A program made the translations under genes and the position numbers. Shown here piece by piece: positions 55,634 through 64,000 of a DNA stretch of 64,000 bases. The notes beneath the pieces are model-generated. The model searched no databases. It was not told the DNA's origin and saw nothing but the letters and a program-made list of their open reading frames with translations. Within the stretch, counting starts at the first letter, position 1. Every line of letters starts with the position of its first letter. The DNA comes from Corynebacterium pseudodiphtheriticum DSM 44287 (GTDB taxonomy: Bacteria > Actinomycetota > Actinomycetes > Mycobacteriales > Mycobacteriaceae): the NCBI RefSeq assembly GCF_000688415.1, contig NZ_JIAH01000008.1:186001-250000 (forward strand), written 5' to 3'.

Positions 55634-56314
55634 TTAGAGCTTCTCGGCGCTCAAAGCGTTGAGTGCGGAACGGAAAATGCCCAGGCCGTCGACAGAAGGC
55701 CCAGTCAAAGCTTCAACAGCGTGCTCCGGGTGGGGCATCAAACCAACGACGTTGCCAGCCTCATTGGTGATGCCGGCGATGGAGTTGATCGAGCCGTTGA
55801 AGTTGTCGGTATAGCGGAATACCACGCGGCCTTCTGCTTCTAGCTGCTCGATGGTGGCAGCATCGGCTTGGAAACGGCCCTCGCCGTGCTTAGCTGGGAT
55901 CAAAATTTTCTGTCCCTGCTCATATTCGCTAGTCCAGGCGGTGTTCGCATTCGCGACTTCCAGGTAGGTATCCACGCAGTGGAAGTGCAGGTGCTGGTTA
56001 CGGGTGAGCGCTCCCGGCAGCAAACCGGACTCGGTCAAAATCTGGAAACCATTGCAGATGCCCAGCGTCGGCATGCCTTCGCGGGCTGCTGGGATCACAG
56101 CCTGCATGACTGGCGACAGCGCAGAGATCGCACCGGAGCGCAGGTAGTCGCCGTAGCTGAAACCACCTGGGACGATGACGCCGTCGACGTTGTGCAAGCT
56201 GTTGTCGTCATGCCACAGCTCCACCACGTTTGCTCCGGCCAGTCGGGCAGCGCGGGCCGCGTCGACGTCATCAAGAGAACCTGGGAAGGTAATGACACCG
56301 ATGGTTGGGCTCAT
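55634..56314 (-). CDS. purQ: Phosphoribosylformylglycinamidine synthase, glutaminase subunit
   Basis: Class I glutaminase that supplies ammonia to PurL. The 226-residue protein has the catalytic Cys87 in LGICNGFQ and the His in MPHPEHAVE near the C-terminus. The ATG shares one base with the purS stop, so translation is coupled. Same-strand order purS-purQ-purL. Confidence 0.97.
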   Translation of the reverse strand: MSPTIGVITFPGSLDDVDAARAARLAGANVVELWHDDNSLHNVDGVIVPGGFSYGDYLRSGAISALSPVMQAVIPAAREGMPTLGICNGFQILTESGLLPGALTRNQHLHFHCVDTYLEVANANTAWTSEYEQGQKILIPAKHGEGRFQADAATIEQLEAEGRVVFRYTDNFNGSINSIAGITNEAGNVVGLMPHPEHAVEALTGPSVDGLGIFRSALNALSAEKL

Positions 56315-56616
56315 TAACGCTCACCCCGGTCAGCAACTGCGGAAGCACCGGTAGCTTCGTCCGCAGCTACCTCGGCGTCGCGTTCTTCGATGACGATTTC
56401 AAAATCTTCAATAACCGTGTTGGCCAGCAGTTTTTCTGCTACTGCCTGGATTTCGGTTTCGGTGACGGTCTCATCGACGTCGAGTTCAAAACGCTTCCCC
56501 TGGCGCACCTGGCTGGCGCCGGTCACACCGATGCGGCCCAAGGCCTGCAATACTGCTTTGCCTTGCGGGTCCAAGATCTCGGGCTTGGGCATGACATTGA
56601 CTACGACTCTGGGCAT
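56314..56616 (-). CDS. purS: Phosphoribosylformylglycinamidine synthase subunit PurS
   Basis: A small structural subunit linking PurQ to PurL. The 100 residues include [25 protein letters not shown] and the [10 protein letters not shown] segment of the family. The C-terminal 20 residues are an Ala/Asp-rich tail beyond the usual end. First gene of purS-purQ-purL. Confidence 0.96.
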   Translation of the reverse strand: MPRVVVNVMPKPEILDPQGKAVLQALGRIGVTGASQVRQGKRFELDVDETVTETEIQAVAEKLLANTVIEDFEIVIEERDAEVAADEATGASAVADRGER

Positions 56617-56688
56617 TGCACTTCCTTTAGCGACTCGGAGTGTGGGCGTGCCACGGCGTGTGGGCGTGCCACCGTTTTCGTTGCCAGT

Positions 56689-58020
56689 CTAGCGTGAAAG
56701 CCAAAAGGATAAATGCATGGGCTTGCGTTCTGGCCGGGGTTCGTCGCGCAAAAATTCTGCTAGACATAACGCAAGCACAGAGCCCAGCAGCGCGGTGAAC
56801 GCCGCCCAGGGTAACCAGCGCTCGGAATCCCAGGCTGCCAGGGGCGGGAAGGCAAAGACTGCACAGACGGGAATTAAATACAGCACCCATCCTTGGCCCC
56901 GGGCTAAAACGCCTAATAAGGGCAGTACGATCAATAAAACGTAGTGATCCCACAGGATGCCGCTGGTGGCGGTGAGCGTGGTAAAAATTCCCACTGTGGT
57001 GATCTTCCACGGTTCGCTCGAGCACCAAGCGATGTAGACCACCACAGCGAGCAAAGCTAACGACAACAAGCGCGGCACCAGGCTGGTGACCAGCGACGGA
57101 TCTTCCACGATGGAAACCAGGGCGTCGGGATCTTCCACGACACCAACGTTAATCAGCGAGGCAAAGGCACCATTAACGGGCGCAACTAACGCGGCCGCGT
57201 TGAGTTCTTGCAGGGTTTCCACCCAGGTGCGGAACGTGGCAAAGCCCAGGGAAACAATCGAAACCACCACCGCAGTAATACCAAAAAGCAGCCCGGCCAC
57301 CCCGGCTTTGCGTGCGCGGGGAAAGAACAAGCAGATGATTACAAGCACCACCGGGGTGAGCTTGACGACGGCGACCGCGCCGAGAGCCAACCCGGCGCGA
57401 ACCGGGTATATGCGTGCTGCTGCGAGCCCATAGGCCACCCCAGCGAAAATCAACGGAGTGGTTTGCCCCAGATACAAGGAGGATTGAAAAGACGTGGCCA
57501 CCCAGCCCAGTACAAGGCCTAAGGCCAAATATCCTGGCGGGATTTCATCTTCGAACCAGAACCGCCAAGCGGACACGATGAGTATTACCAGGGCCCACGC
57601 TGACAAAACGGTTATCCAAAATACCGCAGAATCAAAGCTCAGCAGCTTGGTAATCCACGACATCACCTGGGCCACAAACGGGGTGTGCACGAATGGGTGC
57701 GGGTAGGCCGAAACATCGGATTGTTCGTAGGTGTTGATCCAGGCTTCGCCTGTGATGAGGGCGAAGTCAGTTTCGTGAATGGCGTAGAGGTTTTCGGTGT
57801 CGCCTTTCCCCACCAGCAAACCAGCGATCCACAGTGAGCCGAGGTCGCCCGGGTCTTGTGCGCCACGCACCAGGAGCATAACGACCGCGCCGAAAAGCAA
57901 GCCGGTGACATGGTGGTACCACCGCACGATGGCCGAAGAGTCCGTCGCAGCTTCGGGCTTACGGTGGCGGGCCCGCCGTGTGGAGTTCGTGGAGACTCTC
58001 GTGGAGGCTGATGTACTCAT
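56689..58020 (-). CDS. GT87/DUF2029-like polytopic mannosyl- or arabinosyltransferase
   Basis: A 443-residue membrane protein with about ten helices. It has the actinobacterial GT-C-type pattern: an early extracytoplasmic loop with Asp/His/Thr (ITGEAWINTYEQSDVSAYPHPFVHTPF) and the LYLGQTTPLIFAGVAYGLA segment. Members such as PimE add alpha-1,2 mannose to envelope glycolipids; here the exact sugar is unknown. It is downstream of the S9 peptidase gene on the same strand and lies next to purS by chance. Confidence 0.75.
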   Translation of the reverse strand: MSTSASTRVSTNSTRRARHRKPEAATDSSAIVRWYHHVTGLLFGAVVMLLVRGAQDPGDLGSLWIAGLLVGKGDTENLYAIHETDFALITGEAWINTYEQSDVSAYPHPFVHTPFVAQVMSWITKLLSFDSAVFWITVLSAWALVILIVSAWRFWFEDEIPPGYLALGLVLGWVATSFQSSLYLGQTTPLIFAGVAYGLAAARIYPVRAGLALGAVAVVKLTPVVLVIICLFFPRARKAGVAGLLFGITAVVVSIVSLGFATFRTWVETLQELNAAALVAPVNGAFASLINVGVVEDPDALVSIVEDPSLVTSLVPRLLSLALLAVVVYIAWCSSEPWKITTVGIFTTLTATSGILWDHYVLLIVLPLLGVLARGQGWVLYLIPVCAVFAFPPLAAWDSERWLPWAAFTALLGSVLALCLAEFLRDEPRPERKPMHLSFWLSR

Positions 58021-58132
58021 GATGTCACTAAGTTATCAGCTTTCACACAAACACTCAGCAGCCACATCTGCCACAGCAAATACTCACCGGCGACACCCAC
58101 CCCACCAAGCTATTCGGCCGCCGGAGCTATTT

Positions 58133-60397
58133 TTATTCCGTGATACCCGTGGCCTTGTTGATCGTCCACGCGTATTCGAATGCCGTCTGCTTCCACTTGC
58201 CGTAGCGCCCCGACACTCCCCCGTGGCCAGCTGCCATCTCCGTTTGCAACAAGAACTCGCCGCCACCGGCGATCTCACGCAACTTCGCAATCCACTTCGC
58301 CGGTTCCACGTACAACACGCGGGTGTCGTTTAGTGAAGTCACCGCCAGAATATCCGGGTAGCGCTGTTCCGTGATGTTTTCGTACGGCGCATATGAGGCC
58401 ATGTAGTCGTAGTAGTCCGGGTCGTGGTACGGATCGCCCCATTCGTCCCACTCGACGACGGTCAGCGGCAGCTCTGGTTTCAGCATGGATGTCAGTGGGT
58501 CTACGAACGGCACGATGGCAGCAATGCCCGCGAACCGGTCCGGCGCCATGTTGGCGATCGCGCCCATGAGCATGCCTCCGGCCGAGCCGCCTTCGGCCAC
58601 CATCGTCTCTGGTGCGGAAAGCCCACGGGAGACCAGGTCGTCGGCCACGTCAATGAAGTCAAAGAAGGTGTTTTTCTTCTTGTCCATTTTGCCGTTGTCG
58701 TACCAGCCACGGCCCATCTCTCCGCCGCCGCGCACGTGTGCGATGGCGAAGATCATGCCGCGATCCAGCAGCGACAGCCGAGAAATGGAAAAGCCGGGGT
58801 CTGTGCTGGACTCATAGGAGCCGTAGCCGTACAGCAAGGTTGGTGTCGGGGTGCTGGTGTCCAAGTCCGCGTGGTGGATGATCGACACCGGAATCTCGGT
58901 GCCGTCCCGGGCGGTGGTCCACAAGCGATACGCGGTGTAATTGCTGGCATCGTAGCCGCCGAGGACTTCTTGGCGTTTCAGCAGCGTAAACACGCCGGTG
59001 GCCGGGCGGTAATCATACAGGTGCGCCGGTTGGGTGAACGAGGTATAGCCCAGACGGATCACCGGGGCGTCCCATTCCGGGTTACCGGACACGCCGACGG
59101 TAAATAGTTCTTCCTCGAATTCGATTTCTTGGAAGCTCCCCCAATCACCGGTGGCATCAGTGATCGAATCCAGCATCATGATCGCCGCGCGTGGGATCGC
59201 GCCACGTCGGTAAGAAAGCACCAAAAAGTCGCGGTAGGCGTCGACGTCTTCGATGCGCACTTCCGCATCATGCGCAAGCAACACCGGCAAATCCCGCAGG
59301 CCAGGCAGGGTGCTTGCCGACGCCACGCGTGCGCTCGTACCGCCGCCGTGACCGTTGCCTTCGTGAACACCAGCGCCCATACCACCGCCATTTCCAGCCC
59401 CACAGCCTTCCGGAACCGGCACGGTGGATACCGCAAAATTCGCGCCCGCGGTGTTGTGCGTGACAATCCAATAATCCGCACCAGCTACCACCGCGTGATC
59501 AACTTCGTATTCCACGCCTGGTTCGCGAGCCCACAGGCACTCGAACTCACCTTCTGGGTTGTTGTAATCCAGCACCCAGACTTCGGAGGTGATCTTCGAA
59601 GAGGTGACGATCATCAGGTACTTTTCAGAGCGTGTGGCACCAACCCCGACGTTGTAGCGCTCGTCTTTTTCTTGGAAAACCAACACGTCTTCCGACTGCG
59701 GCGTACCAATGCGGTGCCGCCAGACGGTATCCGGGCGCCAAGCTTCGTCGACACGCTGATAAAAGATGTAATCCTCGCCTACCCAGCTGGCGCCGTAAAA
59801 AATGCCCGTGAGCTCATCGGCAAGATAGTCGCCGGTCTGCAAATCTTTCACGTACAGGTGAAAGCGCTCGTCACCGGCGGTGTCCACGGAATACGCCAGG
59901 TAGCGCCCGCTGGTGGTCACCGTGGAAGCACCCAGGGAGAAAAACTCGTGCCCTTCGGCCAAAGCGTTGAGGTCCAGCAGGATTTCCTCGCCCGGCACCG
60001 GGCCGTCGTCTGGGATGCTCGGCGGGGTCCACGGGTCCGTGCCCTCTTCTACCGGGATGCGGCAGGAATAGCCGTAGTCTTTGCCCTCTTCGGTGCGCCC
60101 GTAATACCAATAATCGCCCGCGCGCGTAGGCACGGACATGTCGGTTTGTTTGATGCGCGAGGTGATCTCGGAATAAATATTGTCCCGCAGGCCGGCGAGG
60201 TGTTCGGTCTGTGCGTCCGTGTAGGCGTTTTCCGCCTTCAGATAAGCGAGAGTGTCCTCTGCTTCTTTGTCGCGTAACCACTCGTAATTATCCACGAAGT
60301 CCCGGCCATGGAAACTACGGGTGACCGGGTGTTTCTTCGCCTGTGGCGGCTGCGCGGGTGCTGGGGTGTACGGAACGCTAGTAGCAGAATTATCCAT
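58133..60397 (-). CDS. Prolyl oligopeptidase family protein (S9A, protease II-like)
   Basis: A 754-residue cytosolic serine peptidase with an N-terminal beta-propeller and a C-terminal alpha/beta hydrolase domain. The nucleophile is in GGSAGGMLMG, the Asp in SLNDTRVLYVEPAKW and the His in AAGHGGVSGRYGKW. The family cleaves short peptides after basic or Pro residues. The propeller carries a Gly/His-rich low-complexity insertion (GCGAGNGGGMGAGV and on, residues of about 332-360). ATG at 60397. Confidence 0.92.
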   Translation of the reverse strand: MDNSATSVPYTPAPAQPPQAKKHPVTRSFHGRDFVDNYEWLRDKEAEDTLAYLKAENAYTDAQTEHLAGLRDNIYSEITSRIKQTDMSVPTRAGDYWYYGRTEEGKDYGYSCRIPVEEGTDPWTPPSIPDDGPVPGEEILLDLNALAEGHEFFSLGASTVTTSGRYLAYSVDTAGDERFHLYVKDLQTGDYLADELTGIFYGASWVGEDYIFYQRVDEAWRPDTVWRHRIGTPQSEDVLVFQEKDERYNVGVGATRSEKYLMIVTSSKITSEVWVLDYNNPEGEFECLWAREPGVEYEVDHAVVAGADYWIVTHNTAGANFAVSTVPVPEGCGAGNGGGMGAGVHEGNGHGGGTSARVASASTLPGLRDLPVLLAHDAEVRIEDVDAYRDFLVLSYRRGAIPRAAIMMLDSITDATGDWGSFQEIEFEEELFTVGVSGNPEWDAPVIRLGYTSFTQPAHLYDYRPATGVFTLLKRQEVLGGYDASNYTAYRLWTTARDGTEIPVSIIHHADLDTSTPTPTLLYGYGSYESSTDPGFSISRLSLLDRGMIFAIAHVRGGGEMGRGWYDNGKMDKKKNTFFDFIDVADDLVSRGLSAPETMVAEGGSAGGMLMGAIANMAPDRFAGIAAIVPFVDPLTSMLKPELPLTVVEWDEWGDPYHDPDYYDYMASYAPYENITEQRYPDILAVTSLNDTRVLYVEPAKWIAKLREIAGGGEFLLQTEMAAGHGGVSGRYGKWKQTAFEYAWTINKATGITE

Positions 60398-60440
60398 ACC
60401 GCCACATGATACTGGTTTTAACTAATGCGCTCGCCAGCCC

Positions 60441-60510
60441 GCTTGCCGACGTTTAGCCGCCTAGCCAACCCGCTTTCCGGGGTGCTTGCCGACGTTTAGC
60501 CGCCTAGCCA
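60441..60510. repeat. 27-base direct repeat at the purC 3' end
   Basis: GCTTGCCGACGTTTAGCCGC plus CTAGCCA occurs at 60441-60467 and again at 60484-60510, 43 bases apart. The second copy holds the real purC stop and last codons; the first is a copy outside the gene. Both copies begin with the dispersed word. Confidence 0.9.
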
Positions 60511-61395
60511 GTCGCTAAATTGCGCACCGCTCAGGCGTTCGTAGGCCTCGATATAGCGCGCCCTGGTCGCTGCCACGACGTCGTCGGGAAGCTCGGGCGG
60601 GGTGGACTGACCATCCCAGCCGGATTCCGCGCTGGTGAGCCAGTTGCGCACATATTGTTTATCGAAGCTCGGCTGCACCTGGCCTTCCTGGTAGGAATCT
60701 GCTGGCCAGTAGCGGGAAGAATCCGGGGTCAGTACCTCATCGCCCAAGACCAGCTGGCCGTCGGCATCCAAGCCGAATTCAAGCTTGGTATCGGCCAAGA
60801 TGATGCCCCGTTCGGCAGCTAGCTGCTGCGCGCAAGCGAAAATGTCCACGGTGGCGCTACGCAGCTGCTCGGCGCGCTGTTCACCCAAAGAATCGGCTAC
60901 CACTGCGAAGCTAACGTTTTCGTCGTGCTCACCCTGCTCCGCCTTAGTTGCCGGGGTGAAAATTGGGGTCTCCAGCTTGGAGGCTTCCACCAGGCCGTCG
61001 GGAAGCGCCACCCCGCACACCTCACCGGTCTTCTGGTATTCCTTCAGCCCAGAGCCGGTCAGGTAACCGCGGGCCACGCATTCGAAAGGCAACATGTCTA
61101 GCTCATGGCACACCATCGCGCGGCCCAGCACGGATTCTGGAATGCGCGGGTCATCCAACGGGCCCGCCAGGTGGTTGCGCACACCCATGCGCTGGGATAG
61201 TTCTTCGAAGAAGTACGCAGAGATCGCGGTGAGCACCCGCCCTTTATCCGGGATGGCTGGTTCCAGGGCGTAGTCATAAGCAGAGATCCGGTCCGAGGCG
61301 ACAATCAGCAACGTGGAATCGTCAATACGGTAGATATCGCGCACTTTGCCGGTGGCAATCGGGGTATAAGCAGAAAGTTCTGGTCGCGTGGTCAT
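60496..61395 (-). CDS. purC: SAICAR synthetase
   Basis: Joins aspartate to CAIR, giving SAICAR. The 299-residue protein has [11 protein letters not shown] at the N-terminus, [32 protein letters not shown] and [15 protein letters not shown] near the end. It is slightly longer than bacterial short forms, as in other Actinobacteria. A purC 3' duplication lies directly downstream. Confidence 0.96.
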   Translation of the reverse strand: MTTRPELSAYTPIATGKVRDIYRIDDSTLLIVASDRISAYDYALEPAIPDKGRVLTAISAYFFEELSQRMGVRNHLAGPLDDPRIPESVLGRAMVCHELDMLPFECVARGYLTGSGLKEYQKTGEVCGVALPDGLVEASKLETPIFTPATKAEQGEHDENVSFAVVADSLGEQRAEQLRSATVDIFACAQQLAAERGIILADTKLEFGLDADGQLVLGDEVLTPDSSRYWPADSYQEGQVQPSFDKQYVRNWLTSAESGWDGQSTPPELPDDVVAATRARYIEAYERLSGAQFSDWLGG

Positions 61396-61549
61396 CTACG
61401 CTCGTGGGCCTTTCGTGAATTCAGGGTTCGGAAATGCGGGGATTCAGGAATTCGGGTGCTAAAGCTAAGGCATGCCCGCAGGCTTGCTTCAGCCATGCTG
61501 GGGCGTGCAGAAGGGGCGCACTGGAGAACATGCCGGAACAGTAACGGGC

Positions 61550-62968
61550 TTAGAGAATCTCGCCTGGGCGGTAATTCGCAGCGTCCGGGTGCTCGTTGCG
61601 CAGTGTGCTTACCCGCGCCAGCACGCGCTTTACCTGTGATTCTGCGGCACCGATGAAAGCGTGCTTGTCCGCTAACGCCTCGTCCAAAGCCTGCTTATCC
61701 AGTGGCAGTGCGTCGTCAGCAGCCAAACGCTCCACCAGGTCTTGATCCGCACCGTTTTCACGCATGTTCAGGGCCACGGCAACGGCGTGCTTTTTGATGA
61801 TTTCGTGGGCGGTTTCGCGGCCCACCCCGGCGCGCACGGCGGCCATCAGGATGCGGGTGGTGGCCAAGAATGGCAGGTAGCGCTCTAGTTCGCGGTCGAT
61901 CATGGCTGGGAAGGCGCCGAATTCATCCAACACCGTCAGGAAGGTTTCGATCATGCCGTCAATGGCAAAGAACGCATCTGGCAGGGCAACGCGTCGCACC
62001 ACCGAGCACGAGACGTCGCCTTCGTTCCACTGTGTGCCAGCTAAATCGCTGACCATGGTCAGGTAACCGCGCAGCACCACCTGCAGGCCAGAAACCCGCT
62101 CGCACGAGCGCGCGTTCATCTTGTGCGGCATGGCAGAAGAACCAACTTGGCCTTCTTTGAAGCCTTCTGTGACAACCTCATTGCCGGCCATCAAACGGAT
62201 CGTCGTGGCTAGCGAAGACGGCCCGGAACCCAGCTGCACCAGGGCGGATACGGCGTCGAAATCTAGGCTGCGAGGGTAAACCTGCCCAACGGAATGGAAC
62301 AGGTGGGCAAAGCCGAGGTAGTCCGCGATTTCAGTTTCCAAGCTGGCGAGCTTATCGTGCGAACCGCCCAGCAAGTCCAGCATGTCCTGGCTGGTACCCA
62401 TTGGGCCTTTGATGCCGCGCAACGGGTACCGGCTGAGCAGGCCGTTGATGCGGTCGATAGCCAGCAATATTTCTTCCGCCGCGCTGGCAAAACGCTTGCC
62501 CAGCGTGGTGGCTTGGGCGGCGACGTTGTGGGAACGGCCGGCCATCACCAGCGACTGGTAGTTGGCAGCATGCTCACTAACGCGGGAGACCACGGCGATG
62601 GCTTTATCGCGAATGATCTGCAACGAGCTGTAAATCTGCAGCTGCTCGACGTTTTCCGTGAGATCACGCGAGGTCATCCCCTTGTGGATGTGCTCGTGGC
62701 CCGCCAGCGCGTTGAATTCTTCGATGCGGGCTTTGACATCATGGCGGGTGGAACGCTCGCGCTGCGCGATGGATTCCAGATCAACCTGGTCGATGACCTT
62801 TTCATAATCCGCGATGATCTCCGCGGGAATATCAATGCCCAGGGAACGCTGGGCGCGCATCACGGCGATCCACAGCTGACGCTCGTAGATCACCTTGTTG
62901 TGCGGGCTCCACAGATTCACTAGGTCTGCAGAACCGTAGCGGGAGGCAAGGACATTACTCATCGGCAT
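61550..62968 (-). CDS. purB: Adenylosuccinate lyase
   Basis: Releases fumarate from SAICAR and adenylosuccinate. The fumarase/aspartase signature is SSAMPHKMNARSCERVSGL, and the TSRDLTENVEQLQ and AGRSHNVAAQATTLGKR blocks provide active-site His residues. I prefer ATG at 62968 or 62962 (MSNVLASRYGS), giving about 470 residues; an ORF can extend to 63061 but would cross the promoter. A -10-like GATAAT (62991-62996) and TTGTCG (63015-63020) with an 18-base spacer are seen. No good ribosome binding site is visible, so the leader is short. Confidence 0.95.
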   Translation of the reverse strand: MPMSNVLASRYGSADLVNLWSPHNKVIYERQLWIAVMRAQRSLGIDIPAEIIADYEKVIDQVDLESIAQRERSTRHDVKARIEEFNALAGHEHIHKGMTSRDLTENVEQLQIYSSLQIIRDKAIAVVSRVSEHAANYQSLVMAGRSHNVAAQATTLGKRFASAAEEILLAIDRINGLLSRYPLRGIKGPMGTSQDMLDLLGGSHDKLASLETEIADYLGFAHLFHSVGQVYPRSLDFDAVSALVQLGSGPSSLATTIRLMAGNEVVTEGFKEGQVGSSAMPHKMNARSCERVSGLQVVLRGYLTMVSDLAGTQWNEGDVSCSVVRRVALPDAFFAIDGMIETFLTVLDEFGAFPAMIDRELERYLPFLATTRILMAAVRAGVGRETAHEIIKKHAVAVALNMRENGADQDLVERLAADDALPLDKQALDEALADKHAFIGAAESQVKRVLARVSTLRNEHPDAANYRPGEIL

Positions 62969-62990
62969 TTTTTGTTGCGTCACATTGTGT

Positions 62991-63020
62991 ATTATCACAC
63001 GAATTTCGCTAGACCGACAA
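62991..63020 (-). promoter_or_regulatory. Candidate purB promoter
   Basis: TTGTCG and GATAAT hexamers with an 18-base spacer are placed so that the transcript would begin about 15-20 bases before the purB ATG. It follows the purD-purB hairpin. Confidence 0.5.
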
Positions 63021-63021
63021 C

Positions 63022-63059
63022 GCTTGCCGACGCCACCCCTACCCCGGGCGTCGGCAAGC
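63022..63059. terminator. Inverted pair of the dispersed word forming a hairpin after purD
   Basis: GCTTGCCGACGCC (63022-63034) and GGCGTCGGCAAGC (63047-63059) form a perfect 13-base stem around a 12-base loop. It lies between the purD stop and the purB promoter and could end purD transcription. Both arms are full copies of the dispersed word. Confidence 0.75.
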
Positions 63060-63150
63060 AACCATGGGCATTAAACACCCGTGGGCATTAAACACCCGTG
63101 GGCATTAAGCAACGGGTATTAGACAACCGTGGGCTTTAAGCGACCATGGG
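63060..63150. repeat. Tandem repeat of about 17 bases after purD
   Basis: Units of the form CCCGTGGGCATTAAACA are repeated about five times with increasing divergence (variants CCATGGGCATTAAACA, AACGGGTATTAGACA, ACCGTGGGCTTTAAGCG). The array fills the gap between the hairpin and the purD stop. Confidence 0.85.
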
Positions 63151-63156
63151 TAATCG

Positions 63157-64000
63157 CTAAATGCTGATCTCGCCGCGTGCGGCCTTGGCACCGATATCGC
63201 GACGGTAGAATCCACCGGCCATCTGGATGTCGCCGATGGTCTGGTACGCGGCCTCGCGGGCAGCGTCCAGATCCGCGCCGGTACCGATCACGTTCAGCAC
63301 GCGCCCGCCGTTCGAGTAGTATTCGCCGGATTCGCGGCTAGTGCCACCGTGCAGGACCTTTTCCGCGTTCTCGATATCTTCCGAAACAATCCGGTCACCT
63401 TTGCGCGGGCTGGCCGGGTAGCCTGAGGCGGCTAAGACCACGGTGACAGCCGAGCCTTCATGCCACTCCAGAGGTGCCAGCTCAGCCAAGGTGCCATTCG
63501 CACAGGCTGCCAGCGCCGGGGCCAGTGGCGATTGCAGCATCGCAAGCACCGCCTGGGTTTCTGGGTCGCCAAAACGGCAGTTGAATTCCACCACCGCTGG
63601 GCCGTCTTCACCCCAGGCCAGCCCGGCGTACAGCAGACCAGAATAGGCACAGCCGCGCGCAACCAGTTCCTTAGCTACGGGGCGGCAGACTTCATCCACG
63701 ATGCGCTGCACGCCGTCTTCCGGCAACCACGGCAATGGCGTGTAGGCGCCCATGCCGCCGGTATTCGGACCTTCATCATTGTCGTAGGCACGCTTGTGGT
63801 CTTGGGCGGGCAGCAGCGGAACCACGTCTTCGCCATCAACCAAGCAGAACAGGGAAACCTCTGGCCCGGAAAGGAAAGATTCCAGCAGCACGGGGTTGCC
63901 GCCTTCGTGTACGGCATGGATGTGCGCAACGGCTTCGTCGTAATCCTGGGTAACAACCACCCCCTTGCCGCCGGCTAGGCCATCATCCTTGACGACGTAA
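63157..64000 (-). CDS. purD: Phosphoribosylamine-glycine ligase (5' end cut by the window edge)
   Basis: Joins glycine to phosphoribosylamine. The visible C-terminal 281 residues hold the ATP-grasp blocks [47 protein letters not shown] and [19 protein letters not shown], and the [17 protein letters not shown]-terminal domain. The start is beyond the right edge; an internal GTG at 63960 is not the true start because conserved sequence continues upstream. Confidence 0.96.
   Translation of the reverse strand, partial: YVVKDDGLAGGKGVVVTQDYDEAVAHIHAVHEGGNPVLLESFLSGPEVSLFCLVDGEDVVPLLPAQDHKRAYDNDEGPNTGGMGAYTPLPWLPEDGVQRIVDEVCRPVAKELVARGCAYSGLLYAGLAWGEDGPAVVEFNCRFGDPETQAVLAMLQSPLAPALAACANGTLAELAPLEWHEGSAVTVVLAASGYPASPRKGDRIVSEDIENAEKVLHGGTSRESGEYYSNGGRVLNVIGTGADLDAAREAAYQTIGDIQMAGGFYRRDIGAKAARGEISI

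Noticed and set aside
54482-55843. Open frame of 453 codons on the plus strand opposite purL and purQ
   Set aside because: Antisense shadow of two conserved purine genes; no motif.
59129-60277. Open frame of 382 codons opposite the S9 peptidase gene
   Set aside because: Antisense shadow; the peptidase has all catalytic motifs on the minus strand.
63022-63150. CRISPR-like repeat array after purD
   Set aside because: Units are about 17 bases, contiguous and degenerate, with no spacers and no cas genes; it is a simple tandem repeat.

Overview
The window is a gene-dense stretch of a Corynebacterium chromosome. The evidence is gene content and order: clpS-DUF2017-rhomboid-murI, nrdHIE with a Zn-free rpmJ, ramA next to cysK-cysE, a Cat/ActA-type CoA-transferase, mycothiol synthase mshD, an LmeA-like DUF2993 protein, and the purM-purF ... 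purL-purQ-purS ... purC-purB-purD layout. The species cannot be fixed from the sequence alone. No prophage, transposase, rRNA or CRISPR array was seen.

Layout. 1-3.6 kb: murI (cut by the left edge), rhomboid protease, P1-family peptidase, DUF2017 and clpS, all on the minus strand. 3.7-8.5 kb: pncB and a DinG-like helicase, convergent with serB. 8.8-16.6 kb: ctaD, nrdF, a GntR/FCD regulator, nrdE-nrdI-nrdH with a tandem NrdR-box promoter, and rpmJ. 16.8-22.6 kb: sugar MFS transporter, nadE, fructosamine kinase, two membrane proteins and a cytochrome P450. 22.7-27.8 kb: tRNA-Ala and a four-gene operon (ABC ATPase, FtsX-type permease, MauE/DoxX-like protein, DsbA-like thioredoxin). 27.9-32.4 kb: murA (Asp in place of the usual catalytic Cys), ramA, cysK-cysE and a small GNAT protein. 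32.4-39.6 kb: an accessory block with tRNA-Phe, tRNA-Asp, an SDR gene, a second identical tRNA-Asp, tRNA-Glu, csoR, a secreted DUF4185 protein, copZ-copA and tRNA-Lys. Two copies of a co-varying palindromic element lie near its ends. 39.7-48.9 kb: CoA-transferase, dusB, mshD, DUF2993, a lipid kinase, a nitrobindin-like protein, pabC, ygfZ and DUF3073. 49.1-64 kb: purM, purF, a sterol-carrier-like protein, a TrhA-like protein, purL-purQ-purS, a GT87-like glycosyltransferase, an S9 peptidase, purC, purB and purD (cut by the right edge).

Themes. Purine synthesis dominates the right third. The middle holds sulfur assimilation, acetate/C2 regulation and copper homeostasis. Class Ib ribonucleotide reductase sits on the left.

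The most striking non-gene signal is a short dispersed word, GCTTGCCGACG. Its 10-base core was counted by eye about 30 times on both strands, against roughly 0.1 expected by chance. It lies in coding and non-coding DNA, and once forms a perfect inverted pair between purD and purB. Several gene borders carry short tandem duplications, and several conserved enzymes carry low-complexity insertions. Coordinates of motifs were read by eye and may be off by a base or two.
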